From UBA9676 sp036522155 (GTDB taxonomy: Bacteria > Actinomycetota > Actinomycetes > Streptosporangiales > Streptosporangiaceae): a stretch of 64,000 nucleotides of DNA. This document shows, piece after piece, positions 50,711 to 59,559 of the stretch. How positions within the stretch are numbered: position 1 is the first letter of the stretch; each line of letters starts with the position of its first letter. Location: contig DATDGI010000268.1 in assembly GCA_036522155.1 (NCBI GenBank), forward strand, positions 15,398 through 79,397. Direction: 5' to 3'. The notes under the pieces were generated by a model, which made no database searches, was not told the origin of the DNA, and saw nothing but the letters and a program-made list of their open reading frames with translations. A program made the position numbers and the translations under genes.

Positions 50711-52087
50711 TTAAGGTGCCGGAGCCAGGGCGGATGTGACAGCGTGGCTGCGCCACCACCGCTGGCCAGACTCGGGCAGCAGGTAGATCGGGTCGTAGTA
50801 GGGGTACTCGCGGGACAGCGCCAGCGGGTCACCGGACTCCACCGCGGTCCGGTAGTTCTTGGTCCAGTACGAGATGCCCAGCTCGGTGTCATAGCGCGCG
50901 ACCTGGTGCACCCAGCGCTTGCCGACGTACGGCACGTCGCAGACCATCCGCGGGGTGGCGAACCCGGGCAGGTAGCCCATGATCTGATGCTGCAGCTGCT
51001 GCGCCTCGGCCAGCGACAGCCGCCAGTGCTCGCTGCCGGGGATCATGTCGCACATGTAGAAGTAGTAGGGCATGATCTTCGCCTCGTCGAGCAGGGCGAA
51101 GCACAGGTCCAGCAGGGCCTCGGCGCTGTCGTTCACCCCGCGCAGCAGCACCCCCTGGTTGCGGACGTCGCGGATGCCGGTGTCGAGCATGGCCTGCGCC
51201 GCCCGGGCGACCAGCGGGGTCACCGACTGGGCCGCGTTGACGTGGGTGTGGATGGCGATGCTCGCCCCGCGGTCACGGGCGAGGGCGCCAAGCCGGGCCA
51301 TGCCGGACCGGACCTCGTCGGTGAGCCAGTGCTGCGGCAGGCCCATCAGGGCCTTGGTGGCCAGCCGGATGTCGCGGATGCTGTCCACCTCCAGCAGGCT
51401 GGCCACGAACGCCTCCAGCCGGGGCCAGGGCAGGTTGGCCACGTCCCCGCCGGAGACCACCACGTCGCGCACCCCGGGTGTCGCCTTCAGGTAAGCGATC
51501 ATGGCCGCCAGCCGGTCGTCCCTGGGCAGGCTGAACTTGTGCTTGCCGACCATCGGGGTCGGGTTGCCGACCAGGTCCATCCGGGTGCAGTGGCCGCAGT
51601 ACTGCGGGCAGGTGGGCAGCACCTCGGCCAGCACCTTGGTCGGGTAACGGTGGGTGAGGCCCTCCACCGCCCACATCTCGGCCTCGTGCAGCGAGTCCCG
51701 GGTCGCGTACGGGTGGGACGGCCAGTCGGCCCGCCGGTCGCTGAACACCGGCAGCATGTACCGGCGGACCGGATCGGCGTAGAAGGCGTCGGTGAAGGCG
51801 GGCCCGTCCGGGGCGGTGGCCGGCGCCATGGTGTTGAGCATCTGCGGCGGCAGCAGCATCGACATGGTGGCCCGCTCGAGCTGGTCGCGCTCCAGGTCGG
51901 CGCAGAACGCATCGGCCAGGCCCGGGCCGGCCACCTCGCGCAGCTGGCGGACGTTCTTCACGCAGTGGGCCCGCTGCCACTGCGCCGACTCCCATTCGGC
52001 CACGGTGACGCCGGTCCAGCCGGGAAAGCGCCGCCAGTCCGGCTCGATCAGTTCCCGGCGGCGGTAGGCATATGGCTGGTCGGTCAC
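50711..52087 (-). CDS. kamA: Lysine 2,3-aminomutase family radical SAM protein
   Basis: 458-residue radical SAM enzyme with the cluster motif LPTCPQYCGHCTRMD (CxxxCxxC), the GGD SAM site in VVVSGGDVANLP, and PLP-binding features of KamA such as the Lys region in ATKALMGLPQ. It moves the alpha-amino group of lysine to C3, giving beta-lysine. GTG 52087 start. It is divergent from kdd-kamD-kamE-kal, the next steps of lysine breakdown, which supports lysine rather than glutamate or arginine as substrate. Confidence 0.88.
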   Translation of the reverse strand: MTDQPYAYRRRELIEPDWRRFPGWTGVTVAEWESAQWQRAHCVKNVRQLREVAGPGLADAFCADLERDQLERATMSMLLPPQMLNTMAPATAPDGPAFTDAFYADPVRRYMLPVFSDRRADWPSHPYATRDSLHEAEMWAVEGLTHRYPTKVLAEVLPTCPQYCGHCTRMDLVGNPTPMVGKHKFSLPRDDRLAAMIAYLKATPGVRDVVVSGGDVANLPWPRLEAFVASLLEVDSIRDIRLATKALMGLPQHWLTDEVRSGMARLGALARDRGASIAIHTHVNAAQSVTPLVARAAQAMLDTGIRDVRNQGVLLRGVNDSAEALLDLCFALLDEAKIMPYYFYMCDMIPGSEHWRLSLAEAQQLQHQIMGYLPGFATPRMVCDVPYVGKRWVHQVARYDTELGISYWTKNYRTAVESGDPLALSREYPYYDPIYLLPESGQRWWRSHAVTSALAPAP

Positions 52088-52155
52088 GTCGGCACCCGCC
52101 CCCTCGTCAGTAGCTGCCGGAGGATAACCTTGCTTACTACAATATTCCGGCAGAA

Positions 52156-52181
52156 CTTGTGCACTAGTACTGTCTCACAAG
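52156..52181. promoter_or_regulatory. Candidate operator between kamA and kdd
   Basis: Inverted repeat CTTGTG (52156-52161) and CACAAG (52176-52181) with a 14-bp centre that itself contains ACTAGT. It sits in the AT-richer part of the 178-bp divergent region. The TTGT/ACAA half-sites recall GntR-family operators. No GntR gene is in view, so the regulator is unknown. Confidence 0.4.
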
Positions 52182-52265
52182 AAGAATTGCTGAATCGGCC
52201 CTGCATGGTGGATGGCCGGGCAGCGGCGCAGGCGCGTACGCCGGGCGTGCCAGAAGGGCGAAGGC

Positions 52266-53408
52266 GTGACCGGAACCAGGCTCGGATCGCCGCTCGGGCT
52301 GCACCGGGTCCGGCAGCCTGACGGCGTGCTGCCGCAGGCGGCCTGGCGGCTGGACCCGGCTCCGGAACTGTGGCCGGACGAGGTCCGGGTGCGGGTGGAC
52401 CGCCTCAACCTGGACGCCGCCTCCTTCCGGCAGCTGCGGGAGGCTACCGGCGGCAGCGCCGCCAGCATGCGGGCGGCGGTCACCGCCATCGTGGCCGAGC
52501 GCGGCAAGATGCAGAACCCGGTGACCGGCTCGGGCGGCATGCTCACCGGCGTGGTCGACGAGGCCGGCCCGGACTCGCCGCTCGGCCTGGCGCCCGGGGA
52601 CCGGATCGCCACCCTGGTCTCGCTCAGCCTCACCCCGCTGGTGATCACCGACGGCCTGGCCGGCTGGGACGGCCGCAGCGAGCAGGTGCCCTGCCAGGGG
52701 CACGCGATCCTGTTCGGCCGCTCGATCGCGACCGTCCTGCCGGACGACCTGCCCGGGCCGCTGGCGCTGGCCGTGCTGGACGTCTGCGGCGCACCCGCCC
52801 TGACCAGCCGGGTGGTCGCCCAGGCGGCGCTGGCACCGGCCGCCCAGGCCGCCCGTGCGGCCCGGCGGGGAGCCCAGCTGGTAGCGGACCAGCGCCAGCC
52901 GGGCCGCCCGGTGGTCGCCATCATCGGTGCGGCCGGGAAGAGCGGGAGCCTGTCCACGGCGGCGGCCCGCCGCGTGGGCGCGCCACTGGTCATCGGCGTG
53001 GTCAGGGACGAGGCCGAGGCGGCCACCCTGCGCGCGGCGGGCCTGGCGGACGAGGTGGTGGCGGCCGACGCGCGCGACCCGGTCGCCCTGGCCGCCGCGG
53101 TGACCGGCGCGGGCGGGCCCGCCGACGTGACCGTGGTCTGCGTGGACGTGCCCGGCTGCGAGGGTGGCGCGGTGCTGGCCACCGCCGACGGCGGCACGGT
53201 GATCTTCTTCTCGATGGCGACCTCGTTCACGGCCGCCGCGCTGGGCGCCGAGGGGGTGGCCGCCGATGTCACCATGCTGATCGGCAACGGGTTCGTGCCC
53301 GGCCACGCGCAGCTGGCGCTGGGCCTGGTCCGGGCCGAGCCGGGTGTGCGCCGCATCTTCGAGGCCCGGGTCGCTGGAACCGGCCCGGGCGGGAAGGAGG
53401 AGGCGTGA
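52266..53408 (+). CDS. kdd: L-erythro-3,5-diaminohexanoate dehydrogenase
   Basis: 380 residues. Oxidatively deaminates 3,5-diaminohexanoate to 3-keto-5-aminohexanoate with NAD(P)+. The fold is like a medium-chain alcohol dehydrogenase without catalytic zinc: EVRVRVDRLNLDAASFRQL, then GTGVVDEAGPDSPLG-type loop, dinucleotide loop VVAIIGAAGKSGSLSTAAA, and MLIGNGFVPGHAQLALGLVR near the end. GTG 52266 follows AAGGGCGAAGG. The kamD start overlaps its stop. Confidence 0.9.
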   Translation: MTGTRLGSPLGLHRVRQPDGVLPQAAWRLDPAPELWPDEVRVRVDRLNLDAASFRQLREATGGSAASMRAAVTAIVAERGKMQNPVTGSGGMLTGVVDEAGPDSPLGLAPGDRIATLVSLSLTPLVITDGLAGWDGRSEQVPCQGHAILFGRSIATVLPDDLPGPLALAVLDVCGAPALTSRVVAQAALAPAAQAARAARRGAQLVADQRQPGRPVVAIIGAAGKSGSLSTAAARRVGAPLVIGVVRDEAEAATLRAAGLADEVVAADARDPVALAAAVTGAGGPADVTVVCVDVPGCEGGAVLATADGGTVIFFSMATSFTAAALGAEGVAADVTMLIGNGFVPGHAQLALGLVRAEPGVRRIFEARVAGTGPGGKEEA

Positions 53409-54973
53409 CCGCAGGGGACGGCAAGCTGGGGCTGGATCCCGCCGTCATCGCCACCGCGCGGGAGCTGGCCCGGGCGGCCGGCCAGCCCATCGTGGACATG
53501 GCCCGCAGCCACTCCACCGTCTCGGTGGAACGCGCGGTGCTGCGGCTGGCGGGCCTGGACGGCGCCGACGGCGACGGGATGCCCTGGGTGAACCGGCTGG
53601 TGGACGCGGTGCGCGAGACCACCGGGCTGGAGCACGGGGTGGCGCTGCCCGCCTGGGACGCGCTGCTGGCCGGCGGGTATCCCGATCTCGCCGCGCTGGC
53701 CCGCGACGCGGCGGCCGGCCAGGTCAAGTTCCGGCTGCCAGATGGCGGCGACGCGGCGGCGGCGCGGGACGCGGCCACCGCCGCGCTGGCCCGGGGTTTC
53801 GCCGTCATCGATGCCCGGCGGGCGGAACGGGAGGCGATGATCGCCGCGACCGCCGACCCGCCCCGGCCGTGGATCTACCTGATCGTCGCGACCGGGGACA
53901 TCTACGAGGACATCCCGCAGGCGCAGGCCGCCGCGCGGGCCGGGGCCGACATCATCGCGGTGATCCGGTCCACCGGGCAGTCGCTGCTCGACTACGTCCC
54001 CGAGGGCCCCACCCGGGAGGGGTTCGCCGGCACCTACGCCACCCGGGAGAACTTCGCGCTGATGCGGGCCGCGCTCGACGACGTCTCCCGCGAGCTCGGG
54101 CGCTACGTCCGGCTGACCAACTACGCGTCCGGCCTGTGCATGCCGGAGATCGCCGCGCTGGCCGGCCGGGAACGTCTCGACATGATGCTGAACGACTGCA
54201 TGTACGGGATCATCTTCCGTGACATCAACCCCCGTCGCACGTTTATCGACCAGCGGTTCTCCCGCCAGATCCACGCCCGGGCCGGGATCATCATCAACAC
54301 CGGCGAGGACAACTACCTGACCACCGCGGACGCGGTCGACGCCGCGCACACGGTGATCGTCAGCCAGCTGCTGAACGAGTTCTTCGGCACCGAGGCCGGG
54401 CTGGCCGACTGGCAGCTCGGGCTCGGGCACGCCTTCGAGATCAATCCCGAGGTGCCGGGCTCGTTCCTGCTGGAACTGGCCCACGCGCAGCTCATCCGGG
54501 AGCTGTTCCCTGACGCGCCGCTGAAGTACATGCCGCCCACCAAGCACATGACCGGCAACGTGTTCGGCGGCTTCCTGCTGGACGCGTTCTTCAACCTGGC
54601 CGGGGTGATGACGGGGCAGTCGATCCTGCTGATCGGCATGATGACCGAGGGCATCCACACGCCGTTCCTGTCCGACCGGGACCTGGCGCTGGAGAACGTC
54701 CGCTATGTGACCCAGGCGGCGGCCGGGCTGGCCGAGAACTTCCGGCCCCCGCCCGGTGGCTTCGTGCAGGCGCGGGCGCAGCAGGTGCTGGCCGAAGCGG
54801 TCGGCCTGCTCGGCCGGATTGGTGCCGACGGGCTGCTGAACGCGATCGCCGACGGCACGTTCGGCGTCACCCGCCGGCCCGCGGACGGTGGCCGGGGCCT
54901 GGACGGCGTGTTCGCCCGGGCGGACGGCTACTTCAATCCAGCCGCGGAGTTCCTGGAGGGGGGACAGCGGTGA
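53405..54973 (+). CDS. kamD: Lysine 5,6-aminomutase alpha subunit
   Basis: 522 residues, the large TIM-barrel subunit of the B12- and PLP-dependent enzyme that turns beta-lysine (or D-lysine) into 3,5- (or 2,5-)diaminohexanoate. Recognisable family segments are PWIYLIVATGDIYEDIPQAQ, IRSTGQSLLDYVPEGPT, YASGLCMPEIA, INTGEDNYLTTADAVDAAHT and YMPPTKHMTGNVFGG. Length matches the known enzyme. GTG 53405 overlaps the kdd stop. Confidence 0.93.
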   Translation: MTAGDGKLGLDPAVIATARELARAAGQPIVDMARSHSTVSVERAVLRLAGLDGADGDGMPWVNRLVDAVRETTGLEHGVALPAWDALLAGGYPDLAALARDAAAGQVKFRLPDGGDAAAARDAATAALARGFAVIDARRAEREAMIAATADPPRPWIYLIVATGDIYEDIPQAQAAARAGADIIAVIRSTGQSLLDYVPEGPTREGFAGTYATRENFALMRAALDDVSRELGRYVRLTNYASGLCMPEIAALAGRERLDMMLNDCMYGIIFRDINPRRTFIDQRFSRQIHARAGIIINTGEDNYLTTADAVDAAHTVIVSQLLNEFFGTEAGLADWQLGLGHAFEINPEVPGSFLLELAHAQLIRELFPDAPLKYMPPTKHMTGNVFGGFLLDAFFNLAGVMTGQSILLIGMMTEGIHTPFLSDRDLALENVRYVTQAAAGLAENFRPPPGGFVQARAQQVLAEAVGLLGRIGADGLLNAIADGTFGVTRRPADGGRGLDGVFARADGYFNPAAEFLEGGQR

Positions 54974-55731
54974 CCGGCCACATCATCCGCCCCTATGGGG
55001 ACACCACCGGCGACGGCCGGGTGCAGCTGTCGTTCACGCTGCCGGTCCCGTTCGGCACCGAGCACGAGCGGGCGGTGGCCGAGGGCGCCGCCCTCCAGCT
55101 GGCGGCCAAGATGGGCCTGGAGCCGGCGATGGTGGTGCACGCCAAGAGGATGGGCCCGGACTTCACGTTCTTCATCGTCTACGGCCGGGCCAGCCATCTG
55201 GTCGACCTGTCGCAGGTGATGGTGGCGGAGCGGGAGTTCCCGATCCTGCCGGCGGCCGAGATCAACCTGCGGATCAGGTCCGGCCTGGGCCGGGAGATGG
55301 TGGTGCTCGGGGCCTGCATCGGCACCGACGCGCACACGGTCGGGATCGACGCGATCCTCAACGTCAAGGGCCACGCCGGGGAGAAGGGCCTGGAGTATTA
55401 CCGGGAGATGCGGGTGGTGAACCTCGGCGCCCAGGTCGAGGTGGCCGACCTGGTCACCCGGGCGCACTCCGAACGGGCCGACGCGGTACTGGTCAGCCAG
55501 GTCGTCACCCAGCGGGACGCGCACCTGGCCGGCGCCCGGGCGCTGGCCGAGGCGTTCCGGGCTGGCCCGGGGGAGCGGCCGCTGCTGGTCGTGGGCGGGC
55601 CGCGATTCGACCCGGGCATGGCCGGCGAACTGGGCGTGGACAAGATCTTCGGGCGCGGCACCACCCCCCGGGAGGTGGCCAGCTACCTGGTACACGCCCT
55701 CGCCGGCCCGGCGAAGGCGGCGGGAGCATGA
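54970..55731 (+). CDS. kamE: Lysine 5,6-aminomutase beta subunit, B12-binding
   Basis: 253 residues. Carries the cobalamin-binding DxHxxG motif as D120-A-H122-T-V-G125, base-off/His-on type, and K133 eleven residues later, the position of the PLP Schiff-base lysine in the known enzyme (His133/Lys144). The rest is the Rossmann B12 domain with LVSQVVTQRDAH and LLVVGGPRFD. GTG 54970 overlaps the kamD stop. It needs adenosylcobalamin; no B12 genes or riboswitch are seen here. Confidence 0.94.
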   Translation: MTGHIIRPYGDTTGDGRVQLSFTLPVPFGTEHERAVAEGAALQLAAKMGLEPAMVVHAKRMGPDFTFFIVYGRASHLVDLSQVMVAEREFPILPAAEINLRIRSGLGREMVVLGACIGTDAHTVGIDAILNVKGHAGEKGLEYYREMRVVNLGAQVEVADLVTRAHSERADAVLVSQVVTQRDAHLAGARALAEAFRAGPGERPLLVVGGPRFDPGMAGELGVDKIFGRGTTPREVASYLVHALAGPAKAAGA

Positions 55732-56120
55732 CCGGCGCGCGGGAGGGACTGTCGGTCACCCACCGCCGCTACATCCCGGCCAGCCACGCCCACTACGGCG
55801 GGAACCTGGTGGACGGCGCCTACGTGCTCGGGCTATTCGGTGACGTCGCCACCGAGCTGTCCATCCGGGCCGACGGCGACGAGGGGCTGTTCGCCTCCTA
55901 CTCCGGCGTGCAGTTCCTGGCGCCGGTCCTGGCCGGGGACGTGATCGAGGCCACCGCCACCGTGACCAGGGTCGGCCGCCGCAGCCGTGAGCTGGCGTTC
56001 GAGGCGAGGATCGTGTGCCGGGCCGATCCCGCGCGCGGGCCATCGGCCTCGCAGGTGCTGGCCGAGCCGGTGGTCGTGGTCACCGCGACCGGGACCGTGG
56101 TGGTGCCCGCGGCCGGCTGA
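55728..56120 (+). CDS. kal: 3-aminobutyryl-CoA ammonia-lyase
   Basis: 130-residue hotdog-fold protein: RYIPASHAHYGGNLVDGAYVL holds the conserved His-Tyr-Gly-Gly active-site stretch, followed by VQFLAPVLAGDVIEATATV and VGRRSRELAFEARI. It removes ammonia from 3-aminobutyryl-CoA to give crotonyl-CoA, the last specific step of lysine fermentation. ATG 55728 overlaps the kamE stop. The expected partner kce (3-keto-5-aminohexanoate cleavage enzyme) is not in the window. Confidence 0.9.
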   Translation: MTGAREGLSVTHRRYIPASHAHYGGNLVDGAYVLGLFGDVATELSIRADGDEGLFASYSGVQFLAPVLAGDVIEATATVTRVGRRSRELAFEARIVCRADPARGPSASQVLAEPVVVVTATGTVVVPAAG

Positions 56121-56999
56121 TCAGCCGCCCAGGACCACCAGGTCGAGCTCGCGGAGCCGGTCCGGGTCGGCGATCATCTCGATCCCGGTGATCCTCTCGC
56201 CGGCGAGGGTGAACGCGAAGACGACCCTCGGCCGGCCGTGGACCGTCCAGACCGCCCCGGCGGCCCCGTCCACGAGGGCCAGCTGGGCGCCGCGGGCCCG
56301 GCCCGCGAAGGTCCGGGCCACCGCGGCCGCCCCGGCCACTGCGGATATCCCGCCCATGGCCACGACCGCCTGGTCGGTCCGGACTTCCGCGCCCGGGTCG
56401 AGCAGCGCGAGCAGGCCGTCGAAGTCACCGCCGCGGGAGGCGGCCAGGAAGGCGCTCACGATCTCCCGCTGGCGGGCGCGGCGGCCGCTGCCCGCGGTGT
56501 CCACTCCCTTCACCCGGCGGCGGGCCCGGCTGGCGAGCTGGCGCGCGGCGGCCGGGGAGCGGCCCACCATGGGTGCGATCTCGTCGAACGGCACGTCGAA
56601 CATGTCGTGCAGCACGAAAGCGAGCCGCTCGGCCGGAGCCAGCGTGTCCAGCACCACCAGCAGCGCCAGGCCGACCGAGTCGGCCAGCAGGGCCTCCTGC
56701 TCGGGGCCGGCCAGGCCGTCATCGCCGGTCACCGGTTCGGGGATGCCTGCCCCTGGCAGCTCCTCCCGGCGTGACGTGCGGGAGCGGAGCATGTCCAGGC
56801 ACACCCGCCCGGTGACGGTGGTCAGCCAGCCGGCCAGGTTATCGATGGCGCTCGCGTCCTGGCTGCTCAGCCGCAGCCAGGCCTCCTGAACCGCGTCGTC
56901 GGCCTCGGCCGGCGAACCGAGCATCCGGTAGGCCACCGCCCGCAGCCGGGCCCGGTTCTCCTCGAAACGCTCCGCCAGCCAGTCGTCGCCGTCAGTCAC
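56121..56999 (-). CDS. RNA polymerase sigma factor, SigJ/ECF41 type
   Basis: 292-residue extracytoplasmic-function sigma factor with sigma-2 (FEENRARLRAVAYRMLGSPAEADD in pieces) and sigma-4 (LDTLAPAERLAFVLHDMFD, EIAPMVGRSPAAARQLASRA) domains, then a SnoaL-like C-terminal domain (REIVSAFLAASRGGDFDGLLALL onward) that regulates activity in this group. The DGLLALLDPGAEV motif is of the ECF41 kind. GTG 56999 has GGAGG 8 bases upstream and is preferred over the longer frame. The carboxymuconolactone-decarboxylase-like partner often found with this group is absent. Its stop abuts the kal stop. Confidence 0.9.
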   Translation of the reverse strand: MTDGDDWLAERFEENRARLRAVAYRMLGSPAEADDAVQEAWLRLSSQDASAIDNLAGWLTTVTGRVCLDMLRSRTSRREELPGAGIPEPVTGDDGLAGPEQEALLADSVGLALLVVLDTLAPAERLAFVLHDMFDVPFDEIAPMVGRSPAAARQLASRARRRVKGVDTAGSGRRARQREIVSAFLAASRGGDFDGLLALLDPGAEVRTDQAVVAMGGISAVAGAAAVARTFAGRARGAQLALVDGAAGAVWTVHGRPRVVFAFTLAGERITGIEMIADPDRLRELDLVVLGG

Positions 57000-57082
57000 G
57001 GTCGCAACCTCCCGCCGCCATCCGTCATAGCACTGACGAGCCAGACCTGGTGGATGTGACGCCACGAGCCGCAGCCCAGTTT

Positions 57083-57140
57083 CTGATATCAGGTACTACT
57101 TGCTTCCTCCTCTAATATGAGAGTAGCCTTCATATCAGAG
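57083..57140. promoter_or_regulatory. Promoter and operator repeats of the MFS-TetR operon
   Basis: Three related AT-rich elements: palindrome CTGATATCAG at 57083-57092, quasi-palindrome CTCTAATATGAGAG at 57110-57123, and ATATCAGAG at 57132-57140. The shared core is ATATSAG. TAATAT at 57113-57118 can serve as a -10 box inside the middle element, so a bound repressor, most likely the TetR protein of the same operon, would cover the promoter. Confidence 0.6.
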
Positions 57141-57165
57141 GAACTACTGGAAGGCGGTGAGTGTC

Positions 57166-58752
57166 ATGACAGTGCTGGAAGCGCGGACGAGCCCGGGGGC
57201 GCGCAAGTGGTGGGCGCTGGCCGGGCTCTCGCTGGGCGTGCTGGCGGTGGGGCTGGACGCGACGGTGCTGAGCGTCGCGCTGCCGACGCTGGCGGTCTCG
57301 CTGCATGCCTCGGCGACCGACCTGCAGTGGTTCATCTCGTCTTACACCCTGGCGCTGGCCGTGGGCCTGCTGCCGGGCGGGCTGCTGGGGGACCGGTTCG
57401 GGCGCAAGAAGGTCATGATCATTGCGCTGAGCGTATTCGGGCTCGGCTCGCTGGCCTGCGCCTATTCGCCCAACGCGGGCGTGTTCATCGCCGCCAGGAC
57501 GGTGCTGGGGCTGAGCGCGGGCTGCATGATCCCGCTGGTCCTGTCGGTGGTCACGGTGATGTTCACCGACACCGAGCGGACCAAGGCGGTCAGCACCTGG
57601 GCGGCGGCCAACTTCCTGGCCCTGCCGATCGGGCCGATCCTGGGTGGCTGGCTGCTGTCCAGCTACTGGTGGGGCTGGGTGTTCCTGATGAACCTGCCGG
57701 TGGTGGCGATCGGCCTGGTCGCGGTCACGGTGCTGGTGCCGGAGTCCCGCGCCGCCACGCGCCCGAGCCTGGACCCGGTGGGGATCGTGACGTCGTGCTG
57801 CGGCCTGGCCGTGCTGATCTACGGGTTCATCGCGGCCGGGCAGTACGGCTGGTCCTCACCCACGGCCATCTTCGCGATCCTCGCCGGGCTGGCCGTGCTG
57901 GCGGGCTTCGTCGCGTGGGAGCTTCATCTCACCAGGAGCGACGGCAGCCAGCCGCTGGTGGATCTCAGCCTCTTCCGGTCGGCCAGGTTCACCTGGGGAA
58001 CCATCCTGCAGGCGTTCGGCATCTTCGCGATGTTCGGTTTGCTGTTCGCCGCGCCCCAGTTCTTCCAGGCGGTCCTGGGCACGACCGCGATGGGCAGCGG
58101 CCTGCGGCTGCTGCCGCTGATGGCCGGCCTGGCCCTGGGCGCCGGCCTGGCGGACCAGGTGGCCAGGCGGATAACCGCCAAGCTCACGGTCGCGGCCGGA
58201 TTCACCATCCTCGCGGCTGGCCTGGTGCTCGGCACCACGATGACGGCCGCCAGCGGGACCGCGTTCATCGCCGCCTGGACCGCCATCGCCGGGATGGGCT
58301 TCGGGCTGGCCCTGGCCACGGCCGCGTCCGCCGCCCTGGTCGACCTGCCGAAGGAGAACGCCGGGATCGGCTCGGCGGTCATGCAGGCGGTGCAGAAGGC
58401 GGGTGCCCCGCTGTCGGCCGCGGTCCTCGGCAGCGTCCTCGCCTCCAGCTACCACTCCCAGCTGCCGCTGGCGGGCTTGCCCGCGGCCACCGTGGGTGCG
58501 GTGCGCAGCAGCGTGTTCGCGGGAATCGCCGTGGCGCACAAGATCGGCTCACCCGCGCTTCTGGCCTCGGTGCGCTCGGCGTTCGTGCACGGGATCGCCG
58601 CCATGCTGTGGGTGAGCGCCGGGCTAGCGGTGGCCGGGGTGGTCCTCGCGCTGCTCTTCCTGCCGTGGCGGGCAACCACAGCCGACTCCGCGCCCGGTGC
58701 TTCCATGCCGGTGGGGGAGGGGGAAGAATCAGCGCATGAGCGCGTTGCCTGA
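57166..58752 (+). CDS. DHA2-type (14-helix) MFS drug/multidrug efflux transporter
   Basis: About 528 residues with 14 predicted helices. Motif A after helix 2 is LLGDRFGRKKVMI, and motif C in helix 5 is LPIGPILGGWLLSSYWW, the antiporter mark; the first helix has VGLDATVLSVALPTLAVSL, typical of EmrB/QacA. It uses the proton gradient to expel compounds. GTG 57157 is an alternative start; ATG 57166 is chosen. The downstream TetR gene overlaps its end by 17 bases. Confidence 0.9.
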   Translation: MTVLEARTSPGARKWWALAGLSLGVLAVGLDATVLSVALPTLAVSLHASATDLQWFISSYTLALAVGLLPGGLLGDRFGRKKVMIIALSVFGLGSLACAYSPNAGVFIAARTVLGLSAGCMIPLVLSVVTVMFTDTERTKAVSTWAAANFLALPIGPILGGWLLSSYWWGWVFLMNLPVVAIGLVAVTVLVPESRAATRPSLDPVGIVTSCCGLAVLIYGFIAAGQYGWSSPTAIFAILAGLAVLAGFVAWELHLTRSDGSQPLVDLSLFRSARFTWGTILQAFGIFAMFGLLFAAPQFFQAVLGTTAMGSGLRLLPLMAGLALGAGLADQVARRITAKLTVAAGFTILAAGLVLGTTMTAASGTAFIAAWTAIAGMGFGLALATAASAALVDLPKENAGIGSAVMQAVQKAGAPLSAAVLGSVLASSYHSQLPLAGLPAATVGAVRSSVFAGIAVAHKIGSPALLASVRSAFVHGIAAMLWVSAGLAVAGVVLALLFLPWRATTADSAPGASMPVGEGEESAHERVA

Positions 58753-59395
58753 CCATACCGGCGCGCCGGGCCCGGCCTCGACCGGGCAGGCCCGGCTGGG
58801 GCTGCGTGAGCGGAAGAAGGCCAGGACGCGTGCTGCCATCCGGGAGCAGGCGTTCCGGCTGTTCCGCGAGAAGGGCTACGAGAACACCCGGGTGGAGGAG
58901 ATCGCCGAGGCCGCCGAGGTCTCTCCGAGCACGTTCTTCCGCTACTTCCCGACCAAGGAAGACGTCGTCCTGCAGGACGACATGGATCTCCTCTGGCTGG
59001 AAGCGATCGGTGAGCAGCCGCCCGAGATGAGCCCCATCGCCGCCATGCGGGCCGGCGTCCACGCGGCCTTCGCCCGGATGGGAGAGGGCGAGTGGGCCCA
59101 GATGCGGGAGATGACCGAACTGGCCATGGCGGTCCCCGCGGTCCGGGCCCGCATGCTGACGGAACTGGCCAGGACGACGCAAGTCCTCGCCGAGGCGGTG
59201 GCGGAGCGGACGGGCCGCGACCCTGGCGACTTCGCGGTCCGCGCCCTGGCCGGAGCCGTTGTCGGGGTAGCCATGGCCGCCTGGTTCGACGAGGGCGGCG
59301 ACCCGATGGCCTTCGACGATGAAACCAAGCTGGCCACCTTCGCGGACAAGTTCGAGCGTGGCCTGGCCCTCCTAGAAGCCGGCCTTCCCTTGTAA
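58736..59395 (+). CDS. TetR-family transcriptional regulator
   Basis: 219 residues. N-terminal helix-turn-helix: RERKKARTRAAIREQAFRLF, then GYENTRVEEIAEAAEVSPST and FFRYFPTKEDVVL, the standard TetR core. The C-terminal ligand domain (IAAMRAGVHAAFARMGEG; LAGAVVGVAMAAWFDEGG) is of the MftR-like kind. ATG 58736 follows GGAGGGGGA. It probably represses its own operon through the ATATSAG repeats before the MFS gene. Confidence 0.9.
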   Translation: MSALPDHTGAPGPASTGQARLGLRERKKARTRAAIREQAFRLFREKGYENTRVEEIAEAAEVSPSTFFRYFPTKEDVVLQDDMDLLWLEAIGEQPPEMSPIAAMRAGVHAAFARMGEGEWAQMREMTELAMAVPAVRARMLTELARTTQVLAEAVAERTGRDPGDFAVRALAGAVVGVAMAAWFDEGGDPMAFDDETKLATFADKFERGLALLEAGLPL

Positions 59396-59500
59396 CAACC
59401 CGGGCCAGGAAACTACCCCTCGTCCGTCCTCCCTGGTCCCGCGGCAGGCTGAGGCTTGGTCGCGGCTTAGGTGGCCTGTGCCCCTGGCCGCGGTGCGAAT

Positions 59501-59537
59501 GGGGGCGGCACCAGGCGTTCAGCCAGGTGCCGCCCCC
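59501..59537. terminator. Bidirectional hairpin terminator between tetR and acs
   Basis: Perfect 12-bp stem, GGGGGCGGCACC at 59501-59512 and GGTGCCGCCCCC at 59526-59537, with a 13-base loop that can add two more pairs. It lies in the space between convergent genes. There is no strong U tract, as is usual for actinobacterial terminators. Confidence 0.7.
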
Positions 59538-59559
59538 ACCGTTCCGCGCGGCCCGGAAC

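Noticed and set aside
52088..52265. Cobalamin riboswitch upstream of the B12-dependent aminomutase genes
   Set aside because: The 178-bp region is too short and lacks the conserved B12-box; only a small inverted repeat is present.
52175..54658. 827-codon open frame on the minus strand
   Set aside because: Antisense to kdd and kamD, whose motifs are intact; the translation has no recognisable family.
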